A program made the translations under genes and the position numbers. The notes under the pieces were generated by a model that worked only from the letters and a program-made list of their open reading frames with translations, made no database searches and was not told the origin of the DNA. DNA of 7,448 nt from CAYUAG01 sp046483025 (GTDB lineage: Bacteria > Zhuqueibacterota > QNDG01 > CAYUAG01): NCBI GenBank assembly GCA_046483025.1, contig JAWODZ010000193.1, forward strand, positions 1 to 7,448, given 5' to 3'. This document shows, piece after piece, positions 1-5,579 of this stretch; within the stretch, counting starts at the first letter, position 1, and every line of letters begins with the position of its first letter.

Positions 1-1
1 T

Positions 2-331
2 GGCATGAGTCAGTCAGAAGCTGATGATACAGGATATCGGGGCACAAATGAAGGCAGCAAACTTGCAGGCAATGCGTCATTATGGCCTTATGGGAGTTTA
101 GAGAACAATGCTGTATTTGGCACCAGCGGCTTTTCCGCGTTTCCCGGCGGGTATCGCGACGACGACGATGGTAGCTTTAGCGATGTGGGCAGCAACGCCT
201 ACTTCTGGTCGGCTACAGAGTACACTACCAATCGCGCGTGGAACCGGACCCTGTGTTACAATTATTCAGACGTGCTCCACAACTACTTCCATAAGCATTA
301 CGGGTTCAGTGTCCGGTTAGTCAAGGATTAG
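2..331 (+). CDS. FISUMP (Fib_succ_major) protein, C-terminal part, 5' end outside window
   Basis: This is the last 109 residues of a Fibrobacter succinogenes major paralogous domain protein. The reading frame is already open at the window start, so the true start lies upstream. The ATG at 5 is internal: the equivalent methionine in the complete copy is residue 419 of 526. The sequence matches residues 418-526 of that copy (5759-7339) with no indel. It is nearly identical up to E73 of this fragment. After that comes a strongly altered stretch of 26 codons at 221-298, with 17 amino-acid differences, and then the conserved YGFSVRLVKD end. FISUMP domains are associated with exported or surface proteins and are thought to resemble the C-type-lectin/FGE-like folds often targeted by diversity-generating retroelements. 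That fold relation is family knowledge, not shown here. The diverse residues are rich in Y, N, H, D, S and T, as in a ligand-binding face. Confidence 0.9.
   Translation, partial: GMSQSEADDTGYRGTNEGSKLAGNASLWPYGSLENNAVFGTSGFSAFPGGYRDDDDGSFSDVGSNAYFWSATEYTTNRAWNRTLCYNYSDVLHNYFHKHYGFSVRLVKD
221..313 (+). other. Hypervariable block of upstream FISUMP copy (candidate DGR variable region)
   Basis: Aligned with 7229-7321, this block differs at 33 of 78 bases in 221-298 and at 4 more in 308-313. The 147 bases at the window start and the 127 bases from 314 to 440 are identical between copies. Of the 33 differences in 221-298, 25 fall on codon positions 1 or 2, and 21 of those have adenine in one copy. 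The 8 wobble differences never involve adenine. The tryptophan at 239-241 and several arginine, leucine, tyrosine and lysine codons are unchanged. This matches a VR made from a template with AAY codons, but no template or reverse transcriptase is visible in the window. Ordinary divergence with gene conversion of the flanks is the alternative. Confidence 0.5.
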
Positions 332-371
332 ACTATTTGACAATTTGACTATTTGTCTATTTTACTATTTA
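332..371 (+). repeat. Short 16-base-period repeat after the FISUMP stop
   Basis: The octamer ACTATTTG occurs at 332 and 348, and ACTATTTA at 364, giving a period of 16 bases. The stretch is entirely AT-rich, lies directly after the stop codon and is repeated without change at 7340-7379. Its role is unknown. It may be an unstructured spacer before the hairpin. Confidence 0.55.
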
Positions 372-396
372 TTCCGCGAAGCGGAATTGAATTTTT
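371..396 (+). terminator. Hairpin plus T-tract after FISUMP gene; terminator or DGR-type cruciform
   Basis: Perfect 7-base arms ATTCCGC (371-377) and GCGGAAT (381-387) enclose a GAA loop. The core GCGAAGC is a DNA mini-hairpin known for exceptional stability. Four bases later come nine T and then eight A, so it also reads as an intrinsic terminator. It sits 39 bases after the stop and just before the avd-like start. In characterised DGRs a hairpin or cruciform close behind the variable region aids target recognition. That role is possible here but unproven, and the usual distance is shorter. Confidence 0.65.
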
Positions 397-417
397 TTTT
401 AAAAAAAAGGGTAAAAC

Positions 418-474
418 ATGGCCAGATACGATGAGCTTCCGGTTTATAAGGCAAAATACCTGTTTTTTTGGTAG
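418..474 (+). pseudogene. Avd-like four-helix-bundle gene, truncated N-terminal remnant
   Basis: The reading frame gives MARYDELPVYKAKYLFFW and then a stop. The first twelve residues resemble the N-terminus of small (about 110-130 residue) four-helix-bundle proteins that in many bacteria are the DGR accessory protein Avd, which partners the reverse transcriptase. This is from memory of the family and rests on a short match. The same start occurs at 7426, where it runs off the window. Here the frame breaks after about residue 12 into a T-rich stretch, and 25 bases later a palindromic repeat begins. The gene was probably cut by the insertion or deletion that brought in the SIR2-like region. The weak ribosome site is the GGG about 6 bases before the ATG. 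No other Avd fragment was found in the window. Confidence 0.55.
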
Positions 475-478
475 TTTT

Positions 479-562
479 GTCATTCCCGAATGGTTGTTAT
501 CGGGAATCCAAGGGGGGGAGGTTTCAGGGTGGATCCCCGACAAAAACATTCGGGGATGACAG
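479..562 (+). repeat. Palindromic intergenic repeat, copy 1
   Basis: Two hairpins lie in series. ATTCCCGA (482-489) pairs with TCGGGAAT (500-507), and ATCCCCGA (533-540) pairs with TCGGGGAT (550-557). The joining segment has a G-run and GGTGGATCC. A second copy in the same orientation lies at 1670-1780. Such double-hairpin repeats are dispersed non-coding elements in many environmental bacterial genomes. The open frames through it on both strands are artefacts of the symmetry. Confidence 0.75.
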
Positions 563-615
563 GATAAAAAGTAGTATTTGATAACTAATCAAAATTAAAC
601 ACAGAAATATTTTTA

Positions 616-1628
616 ATGGAAAAAATAGTATACATATTTGGAGCAGGTGCAAGTAAACAAGCGTTGCCCATTATTAATGAAATTCCAAATAGGTTATCTA
701 TACTAATTAAAAAATTAGAGTTAAAAGATTTTGAATTATCAGATAATGAAAAATTTGATCTTCAACTTGAAGATATTAAATTTAAAAATCTTATCAAATA
801 GAATTAATTGATTCATTAAAATGGTTATATAACAAACGTAATAATTATGCAAGTGTTGACACTTTTGCAAAGAAATTATATATAACAGATAATGAAACTG
901 AATTAATCAAACTTAAAATAGCACTCTCATTATTTTTTATATGTGAACAATGTATGAATAAACCAGATAAACGTTACGATACATTTTTTGCTTCAATATT
1001 AAAAAGGTTTCTAGAGTTTCCAGAAAATATTAGGATATTAACCTGGAATTATGACTATCAATTTGAGTTAACATTTTCTCAATACAGAAATAAAAATGAT
1101 TTATCATCGTTTAAACATCAATTGCATATTCGATCAAAATTCGATAATGATTATGATTATCAAGATGATAAGTTTGGTTTATATAAATTAAATGGTACTA
1201 CAGGCTTATATTCAAATAATGAATTCGATCAATATTTTTATACAAATAATTTAAATGTATCTTTTAACAAACAATTCGTAGAAAAACTTGTAAGGGCATT
1301 TACCATTTCAACATATTCAAAATATGTCTATCCTGGTTTATCATTTGCATGGGAAGAAGAAAATAAATCCAAAACGATAAAATTAGCTGCTAAGGATACA
1401 GTAAACACTACAGTATTAATTATAATTGGTTATTCATTTCCATTTTTTAACAGAGAAACCGATAAAGATATTATTGGTAATATGAAAGATTTGAAAAAAG
1501 TTTATTTTCAAGCTCCAGATGCTGAAATATTAAAAGAAAGATTTCAAGCTATAAGAGATGACATTGATGATAAATCATTAGTTGTTAAAAAAGATGTTGA
1601 TCAATTTTTGATACCAAATGAATTATAA
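616..1628 (+). pseudogene. SIR2-like protein (SIR2_2 type), single-base frameshift
   Basis: The gene reads from the ATG at 616 to a stop at 799. A second frame, open from 786 through 1628, continues the same protein. Restoring one A in the AAA run at 796-798 joins them into one 337-residue frame that reads through as IKIELIDSLKWL. Visible motifs, numbered in the repaired protein, are the nucleotide-binding GAGAS (9-13), TWNYD (143-147), KLNG (191-194) and GYSFP (272-276), all typical of SIR2-like proteins. Members with NADase activity act in abortive-infection defence such as Thoeris and DSR. An antiphage role here is an inference. At KLNG many relatives carry a histidine where this has N193, so activity is uncertain. 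The gene is far more AT-rich than its neighbours, lacks a clear ribosome site and lies between two direct repeats, which suggests transfer. The shift could also be a sequencing error in a homopolymer. Confidence 0.8.
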
Positions 1629-1669
1629 GGACAAAGACACCCATAGATGACGAGAATCTCATTAACAAT

Positions 1670-1780
1670 GTCATTCCCGAATGTTTACCCGCCTAATACA
1701 TGCGGGTACAAGTCTATCGGGAATCCAGGGGTGGAGGTTGCAGGGTGGATCCCCGACAGAGACACTCGGGGATGACAGGA
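1670..1780 (+). repeat. Palindromic intergenic repeat, copy 2
   Basis: This has the same architecture and orientation as 479-562. ATTCCCGA (1673-1680) pairs with TCGGGAAT (1717-1724), and ATCCCCGA (1749-1756) pairs with TCGGGGAT (1766-1773). An extra inner hairpin, TACCCGC (1686-1692) with GCGGGTA (1702-1708), is inserted in the first loop. Together with copy 1 it brackets the SIR2-like gene. Confidence 0.75.
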
Positions 1781-1800
1781 CAAAGGAATGCATTGTAACC

Positions 1801-1855
1801 ATCTCGATCCTATCGGGATTCGGGATCGGCATCGGTATCGCAATCGAATTACGTC
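1801..1855 (+). repeat. Degenerate ATCGG-type short repeat
   Basis: A stretch of imperfect units built on ATCGG/ATCG (tatcgggattcgggatcgg and onward) lies in the gap after the second palindromic repeat. It appears to be non-coding. The open frame through it starts inside the palindromic repeat and resembles no protein family I know. Confidence 0.4.
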
Positions 1856-1883
1856 ATGGATTTATACGGATTGATAGTACAAA

Positions 1884-2059
1884 AGACCTCAAAGGTCTGG
1901 CAGACCTTTGGAGACTGTCGAAAAAATACTAAATATGTCATCACGAGTGTTTTTTACGAAGTGATCCCCTAGATTTTTAACTTTACTCAAGGAGATTGCT
2001 TCGTCACTGCGTTCCTCGCAAAGACATCAGTTGACTTTTTCGACAGTCTCTTGAGGTCT
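1884..2059. repeat. MITE-like nested inverted-repeat element
   Basis: The outer arms are AGACCTCAA (1884-1892) against TTGAGGTCT (2051-2059). The inner arms are GAGACTGTCGAAAAA (1911-1925) against TTTTTCGACAGTCTC (2036-2050), 15 of 15 paired. The left arm is interrupted by its own palindrome at 1890-1910, with stem AAAGGTCT/AGACCTTT and loop GGC. The body holds two diverged, inverted copies of a TGTCNTNNCGAG...ACGAAGNNATC motif, at about 1936-1972 and 1990-2030, a type of palindromic repeat that is common in environmental genomes. There is no transposase or coding frame, so if mobile it would need proteins in trans. The rest of the 1629-2207 gap (2060-2195) is AT-rich and shows nothing clear. 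Confidence 0.65.
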
Positions 2060-2196
2060 AGTAGCAGAATAAAATATTAATTTATTAGTGGTTTATTGTG
2101 TAGTAGTTCAATCTGGTAAAAGAATAATTTTTCCTTGATACTTTCTGTGTTTTTATTTACTTTTTATATACCAATAATAATAATCATTCTAACCAT

Positions 2197-2203
2197 GGGA
2201 GGG
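2197..2203 (+). promoter_or_regulatory. Ribosome binding site of the caspase-like gene
   Basis: GGGAGGG lies four bases before the ATG at 2208 (core GGAGG, spacing five). It is a strong Shine-Dalgarno match and fixes this start. Confidence 0.75.
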
Positions 2204-2207
2204 TATT

Positions 2208-3515
2208 ATGTATAAAAAGATAGTACTTTTATTCTTGTTCATTGGAGTAATAAGTGTCTATGCCCAGCATGCCAGGGGTAAAAGTGAAGCCGGGAAGATT
2301 ACCAATCTCTTCAAAAAAACGAGCGACATAAAAGCTAAAACAGAACTGATTTGTGAAGTTTCATACCAAGATCCCTCAGGTGATAATTTCCTCACAGAAG
2401 GTGAGACTGGTAAAGTAACTATACTGGTAAAAAATACCGGTAATTATACGGTAAGAAATCCAAAACTTGAAATTGAGTATAAAACCAGCTGGGAAGCACA
2501 GCCAGAGAATATAGTAAAATTTTTGGATTCTATAGAACCTGGTGGTACAGGAAAATATATCAATAACATAAAATGGGATGCCAGACTTCCATCCGGTACT
2601 ATAACCTATACCGCAAAAGCAGTGGATAGAAGTTCGGGTTTTGAATCTGAATCTGCAGAAATTGCTTTCAATATTACAACCAAAGGTACTGAGTCTGTAG
2701 AACCGGTATTTGTGGATGTGGATAAGAATATTCCCAGGGTAGGAACAAGTAATCGGTATGGCATTGCTGTTGTTATAGGGAATGAAAACTACACCCATAA
2801 AGATGTACCGGATGTGGAATATGCCCATAATGATGCTATTACCATTAAAAAATATCTAAAAAATATGTTAGGATACAAGGAAGACAATATCATTTTTATT
2901 GATAATGCAAGCAAGTCGGACTTTGAACGGGTATTTGGTACAGAGAGTGTACCTGAAGGTAAGCTCTACAACTGGGTACGGGCTAACAGATCGGATGTAT
3001 TTGTTTACTACAGCGGTCATGGTGCACCGGATATGAAAAACAAGAAAGCTTATTTTATGCCCAGTAACAGTGATCCCAATTATGTCAGAATAGACGGATA
3101 TCCTCTGGAAGTATTTTATAAGAATCTTAATAAGATTCAAGCAAAATCTATAACAGTGGTTTTGGATGCTTGTTTTTCCGGTGGCTCACAAAAAGGTATG
3201 ATTCTGCAAAAGGCAAGTCCCATGTATATTGATGTGGATTTTCCTTTTTACGGAAATAAAATAAATGTAATCACCAGTGCATCCGGTGCTCAGATTTCCA
3301 GCTGGTACCCCGAGGCAAATCATTCTCTTTTCACCTATTACTTTCTCAGAGGCTTACGGGGAGAAGCAGATAAAAACAAAGACCGCAATATCACCTTGAA
3401 AGAAGTACATCGATATGTGAATGATAATGTTCCTTACATGGCCCGGCGTATTTACGGAAGAGAACAAACTCCTACCATGAACGGTATAGCTGAATACATA
3501 CTATGTTCCTTTTAA
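2208..3515 (+). CDS. Exported caspase-like (peptidase C14) protein with EF-hand-like loop
   Basis: This 435-residue protein has a signal peptide (1-19, ending VYAQ). An Ig-like or CARDB-like beta domain follows at about 45-158 (VTILVKNTGNYTV, GGTGKY, TYTAKAVD), then the caspase-fold domain at about 183-430. The catalytic pair is clear: His271 in YYSGHG and Cys322 in DACFSGG. The domain start GIAVVIGNENY and the SAS motif near 357 are typical of bacterial caspase homologues. Residues 388-399 (DKNKDRNITLKE) match the EF-hand calcium loop at positions 1, 3, 5, 7, 9 and 12, suggesting calcium binding or calcium-dependent activation as in metacaspases (inference). The protein acts outside the cytoplasm, unlike defence caspases. 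Thirty bases separate it from the DUF4384 gene and a third exported gene follows, so these probably form one transcript. The substrate is unknown. Confidence 0.9.
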   Translation: MYKKIVLLFLFIGVISVYAQHARGKSEAGKITNLFKKTSDIKAKTELICEVSYQDPSGDNFLTEGETGKVTILVKNTGNYTVRNPKLEIEYKTSWEAQPENIVKFLDSIEPGGTGKYINNIKWDARLPSGTITYTAKAVDRSSGFESESAEIAFNITTKGTESVEPVFVDVDKNIPRVGTSNRYGIAVVIGNENYTHKDVPDVEYAHNDAITIKKYLKNMLGYKEDNIIFIDNASKSDFERVFGTESVPEGKLYNWVRANRSDVFVYYSGHGAPDMKNKKAYFMPSNSDPNYVRIDGYPLEVFYKNLNKIQAKSITVVLDACFSGGSQKGMILQKASPMYIDVDFPFYGNKINVITSASGAQISSWYPEANHSLFTYYFLRGLRGEADKNKDRNITLKEVHRYVNDNVPYMARRIYGREQTPTMNGIAEYILCSF

Positions 3516-3545
3516 TGATTTACTAAGGCAAATAAGGATTTAAAT

Positions 3546-4403
3546 ATGAAATACAGGCATTTTTTGGCAGTTTATCTAATAACTGTTTTTATATGTAATG
3601 TTCAGATTCAAAGCCAAACCAAAGCTCAATGGACTATCTGTACTGGAGAAGCATTGGTACAGAATATTTCAAATGAAGAAGCTCAAGTTATTGCCAAACG
3701 CAAAGCCAGATTAGATGCTATTGAAAAAGTATGCGGAGTGCAGTTGCAGGCTGAGTCACTGGTAAGAAATTTTATGCTGGCTGGTGATTTTATACATTCC
3801 ATTGCTTATGGGCATGTAGTAGAGGAAAAAGATATACGCTGGCAGACAGAGTTAATTCCTCCTGAAGATCCTTCTGTTCCTCCGGTTATTAAATTAATAG
3901 TAACCATGAATGCCAAAGTAAAACCGGTCCAGGAAAAGCCAGATCCTTCTTTTAAAGTAAATCTTACTCTGAACCGAACCTCCTTTGATTCAGGAGATGA
4001 GGTGATTTTTACCATATCTTCCACCCAGGATTGTTATATCACCATTATTAATCTTGCAGCCAATGATTCCGTTTATGTACTTTTTCCCAATACCTATCAC
4101 AAGGATAATATGATCTCTTCCAAAGAAAAATTTACATTTCCTTCCAGAAGTGACAGAGAATCAGGATTTTATATCAGGGTAGCCGCATTACCGGAGCATA
4201 AAAAAGATACTGAAATTGTTAAAGTAATTGCTACCAAAGAAAAAGGTGATTTTTTGTTTGGGCTGAATATGACAGAAGGTTTTGGTTTAATGGGAACCCC
4301 CAAAATGGCCATAACCCAGCTTGCTCGCCATCTTTCTGAAATACCTGTTTCAGAACGGGCTGAAGCAACGGAAATGTATACTGTGTATAATGAAAATAAT
4401 TGA
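3546..4403 (+). CDS. Exported DUF4384-domain protein with LPP20/FlgT-like N-terminal region
   Basis: This 285-residue protein has a signal peptide (about 1-24). Residues 28-125 resemble LPP20/FlgT-type domains: GEALV, then an Ala/Lys/Arg-rich helix (EEAQVIAKRKARLDAIEKV), a second helix, and beta strands ending VIKLIVTMNAKVK. DUF4384 spans about 136-232 (VNLTLNRTSFDSGDEVIFTI, then CYITIINLAANDSVYVLFPN). The last fifty residues are helical and include a conserved-looking MAITQLARHLSEIP. DUF4384 proteins are often next to or fused with caspase-like domains, which fits the upstream gene. I infer a partner or regulator of that protease. The domain's biochemical role is unknown. The start is supported by TAAGGA at 3533-3538, seven bases before the ATG. 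Confidence 0.85.
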   Translation: MKYRHFLAVYLITVFICNVQIQSQTKAQWTICTGEALVQNISNEEAQVIAKRKARLDAIEKVCGVQLQAESLVRNFMLAGDFIHSIAYGHVVEEKDIRWQTELIPPEDPSVPPVIKLIVTMNAKVKPVQEKPDPSFKVNLTLNRTSFDSGDEVIFTISSTQDCYITIINLAANDSVYVLFPNTYHKDNMISSKEKFTFPSRSDRESGFYIRVAALPEHKKDTEIVKVIATKEKGDFLFGLNMTEGFGLMGTPKMAITQLARHLSEIPVSERAEATEMYTVYNENN

Positions 4404-4417
4404 GAGAAAGTAGAGAG

Positions 4418-4450
4418 AGGTGGACTCCACTTCGGAAGTGGAGTCCACCT
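4418..4450 (+). repeat. Perfect 15-base-pair hairpin between two genes of the caspase set
   Basis: Arms AGGTGGACTCCACTT (4418-4432) and AAGTGGAGTCCACCT (4436-4450) pair completely around CGG, and the tip can also fold as a C-TTCG-G tetraloop. It lies 14 bases after the upstream stop and 25 before the next start. No T-run follows, so it is a poor terminator. It may act as an mRNA stabiliser or processing site that lowers expression of the next gene relative to those above, or as a dispersed palindromic repeat. Confidence 0.8.
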
Positions 4451-4475
4451 ATTTGAATAATAGGAGGAATAAACA

Positions 4476-4964
4476 ATGATCCGATTTCGCAGAATAATAA
4501 CAATTATATTTTTATTGATTGCCATTATTTCACTTCATGCCCAGGAGGTTGAAATAAAAAATGTTTCTTTTACCCAGATGGATGAGATAATTATTATAAA
4601 ATATGATCTGATTGGGGAAATGAATAAGAAATATACCATTGATATATCGTTATCGGATAATTACGGAACTTCTTTTCGTATTACACCCCGTACTATAAGA
4701 GGAGATGTTGGTAAAGGTATAACTCCGGGAAGAAGTAAAGAGATAATCTGGGAGATGACTGAAGATTACCCTAATGGCCTTGAAGGTGAGGGATTTGTGT
4801 TTGCAGTCGATGCCGCTCTGCAAAAAAGTGGTGGAGGTAAAACTTTGTATTATTTATTAGGTGCTGGTGTGGTGGGAGGAGTAGTGTATTTTGTTACTCA
4901 AGGTCAAGGGGAAACAGGTGAAGATAAAGGGGAGATTTCGATTACTATACCTGGGGATATGTAG
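4476..4964 (+). CDS. Small exported beta-domain protein with C-terminal membrane segment
   Basis: This 162-residue protein has a signal peptide (1-22, ending LHAQ). A single beta-rich domain follows at 24-113, with VEIKNVSFTQ, IIIKYDLIG, KYTIDISLSDNYGTSF, then GDVGKGITPGRSKEIIW and a GLEGEGFVFAVDA end. A Gly-rich hydrophobic segment at 122-141 (LYYLLGAGVVGGVVYFV) is probably membrane-spanning, followed by an acidic tail. I recognise this layout from proteins found near caspase-like or formylglycine-enzyme-like genes in FCB-type bacteria, but know of no defined function. It may anchor the exported caspase or DUF4384 proteins to a membrane (inference). The strong ribosome site TAGGAGG at 4461-4467, eight bases before the ATG, fixes the start. 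A 15-base-pair hairpin separates it from the upstream gene. Confidence 0.75.
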   Translation: MIRFRRIITIIFLLIAIISLHAQEVEIKNVSFTQMDEIIIIKYDLIGEMNKKYTIDISLSDNYGTSFRITPRTIRGDVGKGITPGRSKEIIWEMTEDYPNGLEGEGFVFAVDAALQKSGGGKTLYYLLGAGVVGGVVYFVTQGQGETGEDKGEISITIPGDM

Positions 4965-4968
4965 ATAA

Positions 4969-5005
4969 GTTGAAAGTTATAAAGTTAAAAGTTGAAAGTT
5001 GTTAA
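4969..5005 (+). repeat. AAAGTT-type short repeats, left of the toxin-like pair
   Basis: Imperfect repeats of (T)GAAAGTT and (A)AAAGTT run from just after the stop at 4964. Similar units in the opposite sense (AACTTTAT) lie at 5682-5732, so the two tracts bracket the toxin-like pair and the four-helix remnant. Such tracts often flank small four-helix-bundle genes; no function is known to me. Confidence 0.45.
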
Positions 5006-5023
5006 GTAAATGGGTAATACATA

Positions 5024-5335
5024 GTGAATATTGTTAAATCTAAAAATAAAATCCCGATTAGACTTACCCAGGAACGCTGGTTGCATATTATAGAACATCA
5101 TCCGGAATTGAAAAATTATTTTAAAAACATTCTTAGCACTATAGAAAAACCAGAAGTTGTTTTAGAAGGTGATGCAGGATGTTTAATGGCTGTAAAATAT
5201 TTTAGAAAAACGATTTTGACTTCTAAGTATCTTGTAGTAATTTATAAAGAAGTTGATCTTTATGATGGATTTGTATTGACAGCTTATTTTACCAATAAAT
5301 ATGCTGAATGGAGGAATGTAGTATGGAGAGCATAA
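5024..5335 (+). CDS. Possible toxin-like (PBECR/RelE-like) small protein
   Basis: This 103-residue protein starts with IRLTQERWLHIIEHHPEL, continues with IEKPEVVLEGDAGCLMAVKYF and ends with KYLVVIYKEVDLYDGFVLTAYFT. This pattern (RLT-x-E-R-W-x-H-I-x-x-x-H-P-E-L, then a VVIYKE strand and a TAYF strand) matches small proteins of the PBECR/barrel-nuclease-like group that commonly sit beside DUF2283 genes. The two histidines in the first helix (H21 and H25) are candidate functional residues. Assignment as an RNase toxin is an inference. The start is taken as the GTG at 5024. The ATG at 5010 gives only a four-residue frame, and no strong ribosome site is visible, so the start is uncertain. The gene overlaps the next one by 13 bases, which points to translational coupling. 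Confidence 0.7.
   Translation: MNIVKSKNKIPIRLTQERWLHIIEHHPELKNYFKNILSTIEKPEVVLEGDAGCLMAVKYFRKTILTSKYLVVIYKEVDLYDGFVLTAYFTNKYAEWRNVVWRA
5310..5314 (+). promoter_or_regulatory. Ribosome binding site that decides the DUF2283 start
   Basis: GGAGG lies inside the upstream gene, eight bases before the ATG at 5323. The earlier in-frame ATG at 5308 overlaps this site and has no ribosome site of its own, so 5323 is preferred. Confidence 0.7.
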
Positions 5336-5550
5336 AAGTATTTAATAAAAAAAAGAAAGTGAATTGGGAATATGATGAGGAAGCAGATGTACTGTATCTA
5401 ACTTTTGGTCCTCCTAAAAATGCCATAGGAATAGATGTTGGCCAGGGTATGATAGTAAGATATGATGAATCCAATAAAGAAATTGTTGGTTTAACAGCTT
5501 ATGGACTTGGCCATGGATTGTTAAGAGCCCTGGAAAAAGGGAAAAATTAA
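5323..5550 (+). CDS. DUF2283 family protein, possible antitoxin
   Basis: This 75-residue protein matches the DUF2283 pattern: WEYDEEADVLYLTFG (15-29), a short acidic linker, GMIVRYDESNKEIVGL (42-57), then a Gly-rich AYGLGHGLL helix. It is one domain of usual length. DUF2283 genes often accompany small toxin-like genes, and here the start lies within the last codons of the upstream gene (13-base overlap). A toxin-antitoxin pair with this as antitoxin is therefore reasonable, though unusual in that the antitoxin would follow the toxin. The C-terminus after residue 60 (GHGLLRALEKGKN) differs from the short end of most members. The start at 5323 is chosen for its ribosome site. Confidence 0.85.
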   Translation: MESIKVFNKKKKVNWEYDEEADVLYLTFGPPKNAIGIDVGQGMIVRYDESNKEIVGLTAYGLGHGLLRALEKGKN

Positions 5551-5579
5551 ATATATTACAGAGTTGAAAGTTGGAATGT

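Noticed and set aside
108..320. Alternative-frame ORF in both FISUMP 3' ends (also 7116-7328)
   Set aside because: It is a shadow of the FISUMP frame. The FISUMP frame preserves its conserved motifs across both copies, while this one changes freely.
353..559. Open frames on both strands over the first palindromic repeat
   Set aside because: The symmetry of the repeat keeps both strands open. The translation shows repeat-derived residues only, and the only supported frame here is the 18-codon avd-like remnant.
783..801. Programmed -1 frameshift in the SIR2-like gene
   Set aside because: The required shift has the right direction, but no slippery heptamer in the proper frame (X XXY YYZ) is present before the stop. 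A lost A in a short run is simpler.
1681..1932. Open frame of 83 codons on the + strand
   Set aside because: It begins inside a palindromic repeat and runs through a short repeat and a second inverted-repeat element; no ribosome site and no family resemblance.
2060..2196. Promoter for the caspase gene set
   Set aside because: TTGATA at 2135 and TATATA at 2165 are 24 bases apart, too far for a normal pair, and no clean TAnnTTTG box stands out. A promoter must exist but cannot be placed.
2376..2828. Antisense frame of 150 codons within the caspase-like gene, and other antisense frames at 2868-3140, 4169-4525 and 6481-6729
   Set aside because: They are shadows of well-supported + strand genes with low-complexity or Cys/Tyr-rich translations and no start signals.
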